64,000 nucleotides of DNA from Alphaproteobacteria bacterium (GCA_017983635.1 JAGOBA010000015.1:1-64000), one strand, 5' to 3'; shown: positions 1 to 9,238, counted from the first letter of the stretch. The notes: generated by a model not told the origin, from the sequence alone. Made by a program: numbers and translations.

Positions 1-242
1 TCCCCAGCAGAGCCCGCTTCCGCTTCGCCGGTGCCCGGACTATAGGTTTCAATCTATGCTGCCGCAATTCCGCGTCAGCACATCTGTCTCTCAATTTCCG
101 TGTCTCAATGACCGGGTGCACTCCAGTGCACTGTCACCGAAATTTCGCGTGGTTCGCCACGATCTCGCGGATATGGGCTTCGTTCCAATCGGTGGCCGTC
201 ACGCCGACTCTCTCCCTTTTCTCTCAAGCTCAGGCCTCAAAC

Positions 243-1559
243 CTAAGCTCCAACCCTACGCAGCAACGTCTTAAAGCGTGGTGACGGGCGCAACGACTCG
301 AACTCTGATGTCGTTGCCAACTTGAAACGGGAGGGGTCGCCCATCGCAAAGGCTTGTTCCAAGCTGGCGAGTGCCAGTTGAATCAATCCTGCTTCTGCCT
401 CCGCTTGAGCGCGCTGAAACCACTGTGTGGGATCGCCGGCAAGCCGCGCAACCCGCCAGTCCAGAAAGCGTTGATAGCCTTCTTGAGCGCCGCTCTCCCG
501 CACCTTTGAAATTTCATCGCTACCGGCACCAACCAACGTCATTAGATCCAGTGCCGCGAGCCGAGACCTTGCGCCGTCACCCGTCCGAGCCAGTGCCGTG
601 TGGCGGCAGGAGAGTAAGTTCGGCGTGACGTCGCCGTCGGCGCACAAGGAGAGCGCCAGGGCGGGGCGCTGCGCGCGCAAGAAGAACCAGCCCAGGTCCG
701 CGCGAAGTTTGCTATTGAGCGGCGAATTTGCCAGCAGCGTTTGCACCTCGCAAAGAGCTTGGCTCGCGCGTCCGGAATTGAGAAGCAACCAAGCGAGACC
801 ACGCCGGGCTTCGGCATTGCTTGGCTCGCGCTCGATCGCGGTCCGGTAGCGTTGCTCCGCGCCGCGCCAATCGAGGTTGCTCTTCAATGCGAGCTCAGCA
901 TCCATCGCCTCAAGGTCCGCATTTGCGACACCGACCGCGCGGGCAACTTCAACGGCCCGTCGCGCAGCCCGAAGCGACTTTGGGCGGGGCGCGTCGCGCC
1001 AACGCTGCATGGCAAGCGCCGCGTCGAGTGCGCGCGCCGGCGCATAGTCGGGCTTTTGGACGAGAAGGCGCGCCAGTTCCAAAGAGGCCATTGGTGGCGA
1101 AAGCGGTGCCATGGAGACAGCGCGCACATAGATGGCTTCCTGATTTGCGGTCAGCGGCGCTGAGGTGGCGGTCGATGGACGCGCCCACGATGCTTGGCGT
1201 TGTACGGCGGCAGTGTCGTGGCCGATCCAGCGATAGCCCCGGCCTCTCACGGTCTTGATGTAAAGTGGGCGCTGCGCAACATCACCGAGCGCCTCGCGCA
1301 ACGCGCGAACAGCGGTATTGAGACGCCTTTCGGTATATATCCGCGCCGCGTGGGGCCACAGCACTCTCTTCAATTCGGCGCGCGTCACGACGGCGCCTGG
1401 CGTACTCATCAAGAGCGCAAGAATTGCCAATGGTTGGCTGCTCAGCGGCACTTCAACGCCGCGCCTTGTCAGCCGTTGCGCGGCGGGATCAAGTTCGAGG
1501 GCGCCGCAGGTGAGCATGAAGAGAAACCCCGAAATCAGCCGCCCCGCGCCCCAGCGCAT
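243..1559 (-). CDS. Winged-helix transcriptional regulator with C-terminal TPR region
   Basis: The first ~100 residues after the start form an OmpR/PhoB-type winged helix. The landmarks are an ELDP strand, a VPLSSQPLAIL segment, a recognition region ending in NTAVRALREALGD, and a wing with VRGRGYRW. No receiver domain precedes it, so this resembles CadC/SARP-like one-component regulators rather than a response regulator. The remaining ~300 residues are Ala/Leu/Arg-rich helical repeats (for example WRGAEQRYRTAIEREPSNAEARRGLAWLL) typical of TPRs, probably for protein or ligand contact. I chose the ATG at 1559; an in-frame TTG lies 15 bases upstream and another ATG at 1517 would also keep the whole DNA-binding domain. 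It is divergent from the exported TPR protein across about 90 bases, so it may control that gene (inference). No transmembrane helix is evident. Confidence 0.75.
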   Translation of the reverse strand: MRWGAGRLISGFLFMLTCGALELDPAAQRLTRRGVEVPLSSQPLAILALLMSTPGAVVTRAELKRVLWPHAARIYTERRLNTAVRALREALGDVAQRPLYIKTVRGRGYRWIGHDTAAVQRQASWARPSTATSAPLTANQEAIYVRAVSMAPLSPPMASLELARLLVQKPDYAPARALDAALAMQRWRDAPRPKSLRAARRAVEVARAVGVANADLEAMDAELALKSNLDWRGAEQRYRTAIEREPSNAEARRGLAWLLLNSGRASQALCEVQTLLANSPLNSKLRADLGWFFLRAQRPALALSLCADGDVTPNLLSCRHTALARTGDGARSRLAALDLMTLVGAGSDEISKVRESGAQEGYQRFLDWRVARLAGDPTQWFQRAQAEAEAGLIQLALASLEQAFAMGDPSRFKLATTSEFESLRPSPRFKTLLRRVGA

Positions 1560-1647
1560 CCTTTTCTTACACAATCCTTATCTTCGTGCTGTTGCCAGGG
1601 CAATGCGAATTCCGGAGGTTAGCGCCCTCCACAATGGCCGGGACCAA

Positions 1648-2754
1648 ATGATCCGAGCGCTCTTCCTATCGATACTCACCGTCACTTTGTACTCAGGTCA
1701 GCCGGCCCAGGCGCAGCCCGAGCGGATGGCTTTGGATGCCATCATCGACCGTCACATCGAGGCCCGCGGCGGTGCCGCCGCCATGCGCGCCATACGCTCG
1801 CTGATGTTTGACGACGGGGCTTATGGCGAGAACGGCAAGGTTGAAGACACTCACGCCGTGATGATGTTGATGCGGCCTTATTTCAAGCTGGTCGGCCATC
1901 CCAAGCGGCGTCCGCCCTACATGGAAGGCTACAACGGCGAAGCTTGGGAGTATTTTGCCGATCCCGGCGTTGTTCTTCACACTGTCGGAGCGGCTTCGGA
2001 AGCGATCCGGCATCATGCCGGCGTCGATGGGCCATTCCTGGATTACGTTAAGCGGGGGAGCCGGGCCGAGCTTGTCGGCACGGCGAAGGTCGGTTCGCTT
2101 GATACCTTTCAGGTGCGGCTGACGATGATGGATGGCTACGCCACCGACTTCTTCATCGATAGCCAGTCCTTTCAAGTCATCGCGTCGCGCCACACGGCGA
2201 AAGTGCATGCCTTCGGGCAGCCCGTGACTTCAGAGACGCGCTTCGAAGACTTCCGGCGCGTGGCCGGCGTGATGTTTCCGTTCCGTAGCCGAGAAGTGGA
2301 AATTGCGACCGGCCGCCAGTTGAGTTCGATGCAGTGGGGCCGGATCGTAGCGAACACAAACATTCCTGCCGCGTGGTTTTCGCCGCCGGTTTTCAAGCGC
2401 TCGCCGATCCAATCGTTGATCGAGCAGCTTTATAACCAGCGTAGCGACGCAAACGCGATGCTGTGGACCTACCACGTCTTCCGCTATGCACACCCGGACG
2501 TCAGCACCGACGAGGCCAGTCAAATCGCCGGCTACCAGGCCCTGAAGATGGGGCAGGTGGAGCAGGCGACGGCTCTGCTGGAGCGCAATGCGATCGATTA
2601 CCCCAAGTCTGCGGATGCGGCCTTCGCCCTCGGGCGTGCTTATGCTTCGGCGCAACGCAACACCGACGCGCGCCGGGAGTTTCAACGGGCGTTGACGCTG
2701 CAACCCGACCACGCGCGCGCAAAGCAAGCGCTTGCGGCGTTACCCAGCGGCTGA
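1648..2754 (+). CDS. Exported LolA/outer-membrane lipoprotein-sorting-like protein with C-terminal TPRs
   Basis: The 368-residue product starts with a short signal peptide (MIRALFLSILTVTLYSG, cleavage after AQA near residue 22). Next comes a stretch starting DAIIDRHIEARGGAAAMRAIRSL, the usual opening of periplasmic proteins with the LolA-like half-barrel fold, here reading through strands such as FKLVGHPKRRPPYMEGYNG and TRFEDFRRVAGVMFPF. The last ~90 residues contain at least two TPR units (AADAAFALGRAYASAQRNTDARREF-type). I chose the ATG at 1648 because the frame upstream of it lies over the divergent regulator and the signal peptide begins exactly here. Role: unknown periplasmic protein, perhaps lipid or lipoprotein related by fold only. 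Regulation by the divergent winged-helix gene is plausible. Confidence 0.7.
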   Translation: MIRALFLSILTVTLYSGQPAQAQPERMALDAIIDRHIEARGGAAAMRAIRSLMFDDGAYGENGKVEDTHAVMMLMRPYFKLVGHPKRRPPYMEGYNGEAWEYFADPGVVLHTVGAASEAIRHHAGVDGPFLDYVKRGSRAELVGTAKVGSLDTFQVRLTMMDGYATDFFIDSQSFQVIASRHTAKVHAFGQPVTSETRFEDFRRVAGVMFPFRSREVEIATGRQLSSMQWGRIVANTNIPAAWFSPPVFKRSPIQSLIEQLYNQRSDANAMLWTYHVFRYAHPDVSTDEASQIAGYQALKMGQVEQATALLERNAIDYPKSADAAFALGRAYASAQRNTDARREFQRALTLQPDHARAKQALAALPSG

Positions 2755-2780
2755 AGCGCTGGCGATCGTAGGTCGACCAG

Positions 2781-2823
2781 GCGAGGTACGCGCCGGAGCA
2801 AAGTGCTGTCGGATGGTTGGTTG
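2781..2823. repeat. Left copy of the tRNA-Gln-flank repeat (candidate island end)
   Basis: This segment reads GCGAGGTACGCGCC then GGAGCAAAGTGCTGTCGGAT then GGTTGGTTG. It matches 43118-43162, immediately 3' of (and including the CCA of) the tRNA-Gln gene, in the same orientation, with a few substitutions and a 2-base indel. The 18-base core AGTGCTGTCGGATGG-type block is nearly identical. No tRNA body adjoins this left copy. It could be one side of an integration event or a member of a small dispersed tRNA-trailer repeat family. Confidence 0.55.
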
Positions 2824-2851
2824 TGTGGGTAGTCCGCACAGCACTCCGCTC
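2796..2851. other. Imperfect 18/19-nt inverted repeat (hairpin)
   Basis: The left arm GAGCAAAGTGCTGTCGGA (2796-2813) pairs with the right arm TCCGCACAGCACTCCGCTC (2833-2851) with two mismatches and one bulge, across a 19-base G/T-rich loop. The left arm is also the core of the repeat shared with the tRNA-Gln flank. There is no T-tract, so it does not look like an intrinsic terminator; a REP-like element or recombination site is possible. Confidence 0.55.
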
Positions 2852-3276
2852 TGCACGGGTTTCCCTGATAACAGGCCAAATACAGGGAATTCTCGTGAAG
2901 AACAGGATCAAATTCGGCATTGAGCGAGAGGAACCCCAGCGAATTCGCGGCAACTAGAACAAAATTCCCGTTGATCGGAACAGGGAACGATCAGGCCGGT
3001 ATCAGGGATCGAAACAGGGCGATCAGCGAATTTTTCAGGCGCCGTATACGCGTTCATTCGTTGCACGATTGTTCGCGCAACGGCGCTCCTGATTTTTCTC
3101 TTCGGCGAGCCGCATCGCGATCAGGTGAAATTGTCGTGTGAGACCGAGAGGCCAGGTTTTGGGCGCCTTTGGGAAGCGCAGTGGCGCGAAGGCGATCTCA
3201 ATCTCCGCGAATCGGTAATTGGCGAGCCGAGTTTACGCACGAACATATGGTGGCTGAACGCCAAGTGCTGCGCCGC

Positions 3277-3324
3277 CTTAGTCATGGGCTTAGTCATGGG
3301 CTTAGTCATGCGACAAGTCATGCG
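3277..3324. repeat. Four tandem 12-bp units
   Basis: The units are CTTAGTCATGGG, CTTAGTCATGGG, CTTAGTCATGCG and ACAAGTCATGCG, followed by a partial ACACGCG. They lie in the gene-free stretch, 185 bp before the HNH gene. Function unknown; an iteron-like protein-binding array or simple slippage product is possible. Confidence 0.8.
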
Positions 3325-3509
3325 ACACGCGAAAGGCGCGCCAAACTTCGTCGACCTTGACGATTTCACCGGTCATACCCAATCTAGAAACGTGCTCGTG
3401 AGCAAAAGCAGCGCCTGGGCACCTTGATATTGTTGCGACGAAGAACCCAGCGCTGGCACGAGGCCGGTAAGGCTGACGACAAAGCGAAACCCATCCATGG
3501 AGGCGTGCG

Positions 3510-4541
3510 ATGCACCACGAGGATACGTTTGCGCGGTTGATTGCGTCGGGTTCGGAGGGCGCGCAGCCGAAATCGAAAGACCTGCTTCATTGCTTCGAGG
3601 AGGAGCGGGCGGCTGAGTACAAGGGTGAGCGCTATTGCGTTCGTAACAACGGAGCCATATTGCGACTTTCACGCGCTGGCGCGCGTCTGCGAAAGTGGGA
3701 CGAAATCTGGACCTTCGGCATGCTGAACAAGCAGACCGGCTATCTGGCGATAAGCGACCACGTCGTCCACCGCATCGTGGCCGTCGCATTTCACGGTGAT
3801 GCGCCCTCAGCTGGTCATGTGGTCGACCACATCGACACGAATCGCCGTAACAACCGGCCCGAGAACCTTCGTTGGGTGACACGGCTGGAGAATATCCTTC
3901 TCAACCCGATCACGCGGGCGCGGATCGAGTTCGCCTACGGTTCGCTTGAAGCCTTCTTCGCCAACCCAGGGTCGGCATCCGTACCAAACATGGAGTGGAT
4001 GCGGACTGTTACCAAGGAAGAGGCCGCGCAAAGCCTCGCGCGCCTGCGTAAATGGGCCGAAGAGGGTAAAGCGCCTGTCGGCGGCACATTGGGAGATTGG
4101 GTATTCGCACGGCGTTCCAGGACAATACCGGAGCCGGACCCAGAGCCACTGGACAAGCCGTCGCTAACCGTTGGCGCAATTCAGCGGCGCTGGCGCACAC
4201 CCACCGAATTTCCGCTCTGTCCGCAGACGATGAGCCATGCGGTGCTGGACGAGTATCTCTCACGCCTAAGCGTCGGTGCGATCGTCGCTCGCAACCAGCA
4301 CGGGGAAAGTACAGTCGTCGAGGCCGGCATGGCTGCCGGCGGCGCGCTGTCGATCGTGTGCAAGACACCGTCCGGCATCAAGAACTGGAGCGTGGTGCGT
4401 GTGTTTGTCGAAGGTGACCTCGTCTGCCACGAGTCTGGCGGGATGTTCTTCGACCTCAAGGGCGCCATGAAGGCGCACCTGGTCGCGCGCGGCGTTGCCT
4501 TTGATGAGGCCGAGTACGAGTCGATCGATGACTACGCGTAG
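3510..4541 (+). CDS. HNH endonuclease (HNH_3-type) with long unassigned C-terminal half
   Basis: The 343-residue protein carries a clear HNH signature: VVHRIVAVAF around residues 85-94, then VVDHIDTNRRNNRPENLRWV at residues 104-123, where D106/H107 are the metal/catalytic pair and N115 and N119 complete the motif. This is the arrangement of NUMOD/HNH_3 free-standing nucleases. The ATG is preceded by GGAGG with 6-base spacing. The C-terminal ~170 residues (after the TVTKEEA segment) are not recognisable; they hold predicted strands such as LSIVCKTPSGIKNWSVVRVF and may bind DNA. It converges on the TrlF-like gene. It probably acts as a double- or single-strand DNA endonuclease, either a homing-type element or a defence/mobile-element nuclease. 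Confidence 0.8.
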   Translation: MHHEDTFARLIASGSEGAQPKSKDLLHCFEEERAAEYKGERYCVRNNGAILRLSRAGARLRKWDEIWTFGMLNKQTGYLAISDHVVHRIVAVAFHGDAPSAGHVVDHIDTNRRNNRPENLRWVTRLENILLNPITRARIEFAYGSLEAFFANPGSASVPNMEWMRTVTKEEAAQSLARLRKWAEEGKAPVGGTLGDWVFARRSRTIPEPDPEPLDKPSLTVGAIQRRWRTPTEFPLCPQTMSHAVLDEYLSRLSVGAIVARNQHGESTVVEAGMAAGGALSIVCKTPSGIKNWSVVRVFVEGDLVCHESGGMFFDLKGAMKAHLVARGVAFDEAEYESIDDYA

Positions 4542-4572
4542 CTGCTCCGTTCTCTTGATGTAGTTGTCGGTG

Positions 4573-4664
4573 GAGGCTTCGGCCTCTGTGTTGCCAAGGA
4601 CTTCGGTCCTACACGCTGGCAGTGCTGAACTCCACATTGAGCGAGTGGGCTGCACCGAAGGTGC
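4573..4664. other. Cluster of short hairpins with TTCG/GAA loops between convergent genes
   Basis: Three compact hairpins follow each other: GAGGC-TTCG-GCCTC (4573-4586), AGGAC-TTCG-GTCCT (4597-4610) and GCACC-GAA-GGTGC (4652-4664). TTCG tetraloops are unusually stable in RNA. They lie between the HNH stop codon and the stop codon of the TrlF-like gene, so they may be bidirectional transcript ends, although no T-tract follows. A structured non-coding RNA next to the HNH gene is the alternative. Confidence 0.5.
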
Positions 4665-4728
4665 TCGTTCGGGTGGCCGACGCTGACAATGTCATTGCGA
4701 CAGACTGGCTGCTTACTTTGCAAATGGT

Positions 4729-7355
4729 TTAGGGATTCTTCGGAAGCGAGTAGCGTGTCTCTCGCTTCTTGAACGGTTTCGATCCCCCTTCCAGTAGCCG
4801 AACCGTTTGCGCGCGTATTGCCACCTCAGTGCCCGTGTGTTCAAGGGACCCGCTCGTGTAGGCAAGCGTTGGATGATCCGCGCTATCGCTGCGGGCCGCC
4901 GTCGCCACGATGACCTGGTCTGCGTCTGCAGTGACAACCAAGTTCGGATTGTGTGATACTAGGATTATCTGACGTGCGAGCTTTGCCTTGCGCAAAAACG
5001 GAACCAGTGCTTCGTAGACCGACGAGTTATCCAAATTGCCTTCGGGCTGATCAATTATCAGCGGACGACGGTCTTGCACATCCATGGCGAGGTACAATAC
5101 GAGTAGTACGATTCCCCTCGTTCCTGGCGAAAGGACTTCGAGTTCGCTGCCGCGATACCGAAGCCCATACTCCAGGGTCACGTGATCCGTATTGAAGGCC
5201 CACTCATAGACCCGCTCGCGCGTCGCGTGCGTTACGAGCCGTTGATCAATGTCGGTTGGCGAATTGCCGAGTGCCAATAGCACTTCGGAGATGCCGGTCC
5301 GGATGGCCTCCACATCCCCGGTCTTCCAACCTTCAAATAAGCTGGCGTCCAGTTTGGCCAATGTGTCGTCGGACAATGGCACCTTGCGCCGCTTGTCGAA
5401 CAGTTCCCTTCCAACTTCAATCCAATCGTTCGTACTTGCAACTTGGCGAACGTTCAACTCGAAGCCGGTCTGAGCGCCAGTCTCGTCTTGCGCAATCACT
5501 TTGCTAAGGGGCGCATAGAGTTCCGCAAGCGCCTCCGCCTCCAATTGCATCAACCCAAAAAACGTGAGGTACTCCGACAGCCTTTCGTCAGCCTTTGCTT
5601 TGATGGCGGCTGCGACCTTGGTGTCCAAACGAGCGATCTCCTTGGCCAGCCTTTCCTTATCGGCAATGGCCTTTGCTCGTTGATCTTGAAGCGCGAGTAA
5701 CCGTAACCGTTGTTGTTCGTCCGACGCCAAGGTTGCCTTCAGGCTGGTCAATTGGACGTTGATGTCTGCAATCGTCTCTCCGCTCAGATTCGGATTGGCT
5801 TCGTCGCCTTTAAGCGACTTCGCCTCCCCCAGCGCAGCGGCGCTTAATGCGGCGAACGGCGCCGCCCTAGTATCCGACAATTTGGGGCGGAACGCATCGA
5901 CTTCTTCAGCACTTAAGCCAACTTCCTCTAGCAGAGGCTTCAACGTCAAGAATGCTGCTTCAAGTGATGCGGCGTAGTCGACTGCGCGCTCCCGAACAGT
6001 GTTGATTCTCGCTACTCGGCGATTGGTCGCGGCCAGCTGTGCGGCCTTCTGTTGTTGCAGTTCTGTTAGCCGCTTCAGCTTTTCCGCGACGGTCGAATCG
6101 ACGGTTGACTGAAGCATCGGGAGTTGTGCGTCAATCGCCGCTATGTCGGCATCAAGCTTCTGCGTCGCTTCGAGCTTTGCTCCGCGGCTGGTAAGCTGGT
6201 CTTGTAAATCTACAATCTCTCGATTTAGCGAGCCAATCCGAGCCGTCAAAGCGTCTTTCCGAGAGTGAATCGTCTCTGTTTTGATGCGCCGCAATACCTC
6301 GAAACTTGATGCATCAAGCCGATCTGCTTCGTCGATGTAGGAGAAAATGACTTCCTCGATCTGGCGTACTAACGCGCTTCCCGACAAATCTCTCGAACAG
6401 AGTTCCTCAACAAAGTCTTGTGAGAGGTAACGCACTTCTGGCGTGGCTGCCGTCTCTCGCTCACTCAGCTTTCGCGAACTTGTGCGCTTGTCTGCCCACT
6501 CCAACGTCACGCCAACATCGCCAATGCGCTTCCCTGCCTTTGCGATGAAGGAAGACGAACTCTTCTCGCCCTTCCATGCTGAGCCGGCGAATGCAAGGAG
6601 CTCCGCCAGCGCCGTTTTGCCTGAGCCTTTCTCACCTATGATCCCAACCAGACCTGCGTTCAAATCGATTGATTTTGTTGTGAACCAAGAGTCCCCGCCG
6701 GCGACCCGCAACGCTCGGATGACCTTGCTCTGGTCGATTGGCGCCGGCGGTGTTGGGCCAATGAAGACTCTGTGCTCGGGCTCGAACTGCAGCTGCCGAA
6801 GCCCCTCGAACGTTACATCTGCTTTCACCCAGCAAAAGCGTTTCTGGTCGGGCAGGAACAAGCGGGCAGCGTCATGGGCGTCAGAGCCGTGAATGCATGG
6901 CTTCAGGCCACCGCATTTGCGGACAACTTCCTCAAGTCCATCTGTACCTAATCCTAGAAAGTAGGCTCGATCCTTTGGATTTCCAGAGAAGATAAAGTGC
7001 GCAAAGCGGTATAGCTCGTCGCGCGTCGCGGCAAAGCCGGCATCCTTCGACAACCCCGATGGGCCATCTTTTCCGTTCGCAAGCACGACTAAGGAGTTTT
7101 CTTTCAACCACCTCTGCTTTTCGTACCACTCCCTAAACTTGCTGAAGTCGGGTTTGAAGTTGTTCACGCCATGCTTGAACGCGCCGCCCTTGTCGGTTCG
7201 TCTAGGATCGTGCGCTCGTCCGAGCCGCTCGAGGCCATCTTCGTCGCAAGAATAGGGTTGCTCGTTGTATTCGAACACCAACAGTTTCAACGCTAGCTCA
7301 ATCTCTGCGACGTGTTTGGGGTCGGTCGGATCAATGAGAACATGAATGTTGATGC
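4729..7355 (-). pseudogene. 3' part of disrupted TrlF-like PHP/AAA-type ATPase gene
   Basis: This is the larger remnant of a gene split by the IS3-family element. It begins at NIHVLIDPTDPKHVAEIE, still inside the N-terminal PHP-type hydrolase domain; the later CIHGSDAHD supplies metal ligands. The ATPase half follows, with Walker A GEKGSGKTALAEL, a long coiled-coil middle rich in Leu/Ala/Glu/Lys, and the Walker B/signature block IIDQPEGNLDNSS followed by ILVSHNPNLV. This is the SMC/RecF-like arrangement of the family named TrlF in current databases (PHP domain fused to an ATPase). The frame stays open upstream into the IS, so a chimeric protein could be translated, but it would lack the first PHP motifs. 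The restored gene would encode about 976 residues. Confidence 0.85.
7352..7355. repeat. 4-bp target-site duplication (ATGC), left side of IS
   Basis: ATGC abuts the left terminal inverted repeat and is repeated at 8628-8631 on the other side. Removing the element and one copy restores the reading frame of the split gene. Confidence 0.85.
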
Positions 7356-7373
7356 TGACCTGCCCCCGAACTT

Positions 7374-8444
7374 TCATCCAGCGGCAATTAGAGTCCCGAC
7401 CGTTGATACGCCTTTCGGCGCGGGTTGAGCAAATGGCACTCGCGCGGAGCCATCCAAGAGCGCAGCGCGTGGGCCATTTGCGGATTGCAGAGCCTCGGCG
7501 TAGGCCGAGGGTGTGATGTAACCGAGCGAGGAGTGAGGCCTCGCGGTGTTGTAGTCGTCGACCCAGGCGGCAATGACGCGACGCGCATGGTCGAGATCGA
7601 TGAACAGCGTCTCGTTCAACAGTTCGTCGCGCATCCGGCCGTTGAAGCTCTCGACGAAGGCGTTCTGGATCGGCTTGCCGGGGGCGATATAGCACCACTG
7701 AATAGCGTTCTCGGCGGCCCAGCTGAGGATAGCGTTTGAGGTCAGCTCGGTGCCGTTGTCCGACACGATCATGCCCGGCTTGCCATGGACGTCGATCAAC
7801 GAGGAGAGCACGCGCGCGACGCGAACGCCCGAGATCGAGGTGTCGGCGACGGAGCCAAGGCATCGGCGCGTCACGTCATCGACTATGTTGAGCACGCGAA
7901 ACCTGCGCCCTGAGGCCAGCTGATCATGCACGAAGTCCAGCGACCATCTGGCGTTAGGCTTCGCCTCGACGAGGATCGGCGCGCGCGTTCCTACGGCTCT
8001 ACGGCGAGCTTTGCGCTTGCGCACGGTCAACCCTTCCTCGCAATAGAGACGGTAGATGCGGTTCTTGCCCGACGGTTCGCCTTCACGTCTGAGCAGAACG
8101 AACAGGCGCCGGTAGCCGAACCGGCGCCGTTCGCAGGCAAGTTCGCGCAGACGCGAGCGCAGCGCCGTGTCGGGCGGCCGGCGCGAGCAGTAGCGAACCG
8201 TCGTACGATCGGCGCCGACAAGGGCGCAGGCCCGGCGCTCGCTCATCTGACGGGTGGCCTTCAGATGAGCGACAGCCTCGCGCTTGGCGGCGGGCCCTAC
8301 CATTTTTTTGACAGCAGATCCTTCAGGGCCGAGTTGTCGAGCATCGCGTCGGCGAGCAACTTCTTCAGCTTGCCGTTCTCGTCTTCCAGAGCGCGAAGGC
8401 GCTTGGCTTCGGACACGTCCATGCCGCCGAACTTCGACTTCCAA
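7374..8444 (-). CDS. IS3-family transposase OrfB (DDE integrase core), made by -1 frameshift from OrfA
   Basis: The region holds an HTH_21 domain ([23 protein letters not shown]) and the rve integrase core with catalytic triad D in [11 protein letters not shown] in [11 protein letters not shown] and E in [18 protein letters not shown]. This is the DD(35)E arrangement of IS3 transposases. It has no good start of its own; the frame overlaps OrfA upstream, and translation is expected to enter by -1 slippage on the run of seven A residues near 8301-8307 (minus strand TCAAAAAAATGG), giving an OrfAB fusion. About 310 residues lie downstream of the slip site. Both catalytic and DNA-binding parts appear intact. 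Confidence 0.92.
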   Translation of the reverse strand: MEVEVRRHGRVRSQAPSRSGRRERQAEEVARRRDARQLGPEGSAVKKMVGPAAKREAVAHLKATRQMSERRACALVGADRTTVRYCSRRPPDTALRSRLRELACERRRFGYRRLFVLLRREGEPSGKNRIYRLYCEEGLTVRKRKARRRAVGTRAPILVEAKPNARWSLDFVHDQLASGRRFRVLNIVDDVTRRCLGSVADTSISGVRVARVLSSLIDVHGKPGMIVSDNGTELTSNAILSWAAENAIQWCYIAPGKPIQNAFVESFNGRMRDELLNETLFIDLDHARRVIAAWVDDYNTARPHSSLGYITPSAYAEALQSANGPRAALLDGSARVPFAQPAPKGVSTVGTLIAAG

Positions 8445-8563
8445 TTGTAATAAGTCGCCTCGCTGATCCCGTACTTGCGCGCCAGGTCGCCCGCTTTGGC
8501 GCCGGCCTCCCCCTCACGCAAAATCCCGATGATCTGCTCTTCCGTGAACCGCTTCCGCTTCAT
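8297..8563 (-). CDS. IS3-family transposase OrfA (helix-turn-helix)
   Basis: The 88-residue protein begins [20 protein letters not shown] and continues through [23 protein letters not shown], the standard OrfA HTH that binds the IS ends. A leucine-zipper-like segment ([20 protein letters not shown]) follows. It ends in SKKW just after the A7 slippery run, so termination gives OrfA alone and -1 slippage gives the transposase OrfAB. The length and motifs match IS407/IS51-type OrfA proteins. Confidence 0.93.
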   Translation of the reverse strand: MKRKRFTEEQIIGILREGEAGAKAGDLARKYGISEATYYNWKSKFGGMDVSEAKRLRALEDENGKLKKLLADAMLDNSALKDLLSKKW

Positions 8564-8627
8564 TCGTCCGTCCTTCCATCGGGCCGGACTCTAATTCCTT
8601 CTGGAGGAAATTCTCAGGGGCAGGTCA

Positions 8628-8631
8628 ATGC
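8628..8631. repeat. 4-bp target-site duplication (ATGC), right side of IS
   Basis: This is the partner of 7352-7355 and directly abuts the inverted-repeat terminus at 8627. Confidence 0.85.
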
Positions 8632-8935
8632 CTCCACCACCTGGAAGCTCTGGGCTGATCCGAAACTCGATGTTTGGGAAAATGAGATCGAAGTTCTGGA
8701 GTCGGTTTTTGCTTCTATACTCCAGCACCTTTTTGTAGCCGGCGATGCTGCAGTAATCGGTTACGCCAATTGCGGCGACCGCGGGGTCTGCGCTCTCCAA
8801 GGCGGCAATGTACTGGTCCCAGGTACCGTAGTCGTTCTGCAATGCACTGGCTGGAGTGTGGACGTGCGGGTCCCACCGACGCCACTCGGAACCACGCGGA
8901 TATCTAACTTCGTCCATTGGTTGTTTTTGCGTCAT
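8628..8935 (-). pseudogene. 5' part of disrupted TrlF-like gene (PHP domain start)
   Basis: This encodes about 102 residues starting MTQKQPMDEVRYPRGSEW. WDPHVHTPAS (the first HxH of a PHP phosphoesterase), GVTDYCSIAGYKKVLE (Asp ligand) and IFPNIEFRIS (Glu ligand) follow, and it stops being native after PELPGGGGI at the IS boundary. Joining it to the other remnant with one target copy gives GGGINIHVLIDP with no frame change. An in-frame ATG at 8971 would add 12 residues; 8935 is preferred because family members start shortly before the WDPHVHTP motif. As it stands, translation runs into the IS and stops at 8591. Confidence 0.85.
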
Positions 8936-9238
8936 GAGCTTTAGTATGAAGTGACAAAGGTCGGTTGGCAAACATGTGTCCGGTTATCCAGTACTAGGCC
9001 GGAGCGACGGCTTGATAGTGGTCTCATGTGAGAGGTCGTGACGGCTTGGCAATTTCCCCATTCTTGTGGACGGTTGACCAAATTGTGCCATCTGTAAGTG
9101 TGTTATCGGACAAGCTGGAGGCAGGCACAAATTGGACCTCTCCATATACGTTGGGTGCACTTTGAAGCCTTTCGTTTTGTTTTTCTTTTGTCGTACAATA
9201 TTCGTCGCTTGATGTGGTTAGATTGGGTTTCGTGGAAC

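Larger units (their letters stand above)
2755..3509. other. 755-bp stretch without a convincing gene
   Basis: I find no credible coding frame here. The stretch contains a tRNA-flank-like repeat with an inverted partner (2781-2851), several degenerate copies of the motif ACAGGGAA (near 2880, 2985 and 3017), and a four-unit 12-bp tandem repeat at 3277-3324. The short frames in this stretch only read through these repeats. It looks like the decayed left edge of the accessory block. Confidence 0.6.
7356..8627 (-). mobile_element. IS3-family (IS407-group-like) insertion sequence, 1272 bp
   Basis: Both ends carry inverted repeats starting TGACCTGCCCC, with further matches GA, TT, CCAG and AATTAGAGTC over about 40 bases. 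Flanking ATGC duplications fit the 4-bp target of the IS407 group. Inside are orfA and orfB in the usual -1 arrangement with an A7 slippery run, so the element looks complete and potentially active. It sits inside the PHP domain of the TrlF-like gene and is transcribed in the same direction as it. Near-perfect repair of the target frame on removal suggests a recent insertion. Confidence 0.95.

Noticed and set aside
1318-1647. Upstream extension of the exported TPR gene
   Set aside because: It lies over the divergent regulator's DNA-binding domain and precedes a clear signal peptide at 1648.
4729-7863. A single intact 1044-residue gene
   Set aside because: Its first ~170 codons lie inside the IS element in a frame antiparallel or alternate to the transposase; the terminal repeat, target duplication and PHP remnant at 8628-8935 show that the true gene was split by insertion.
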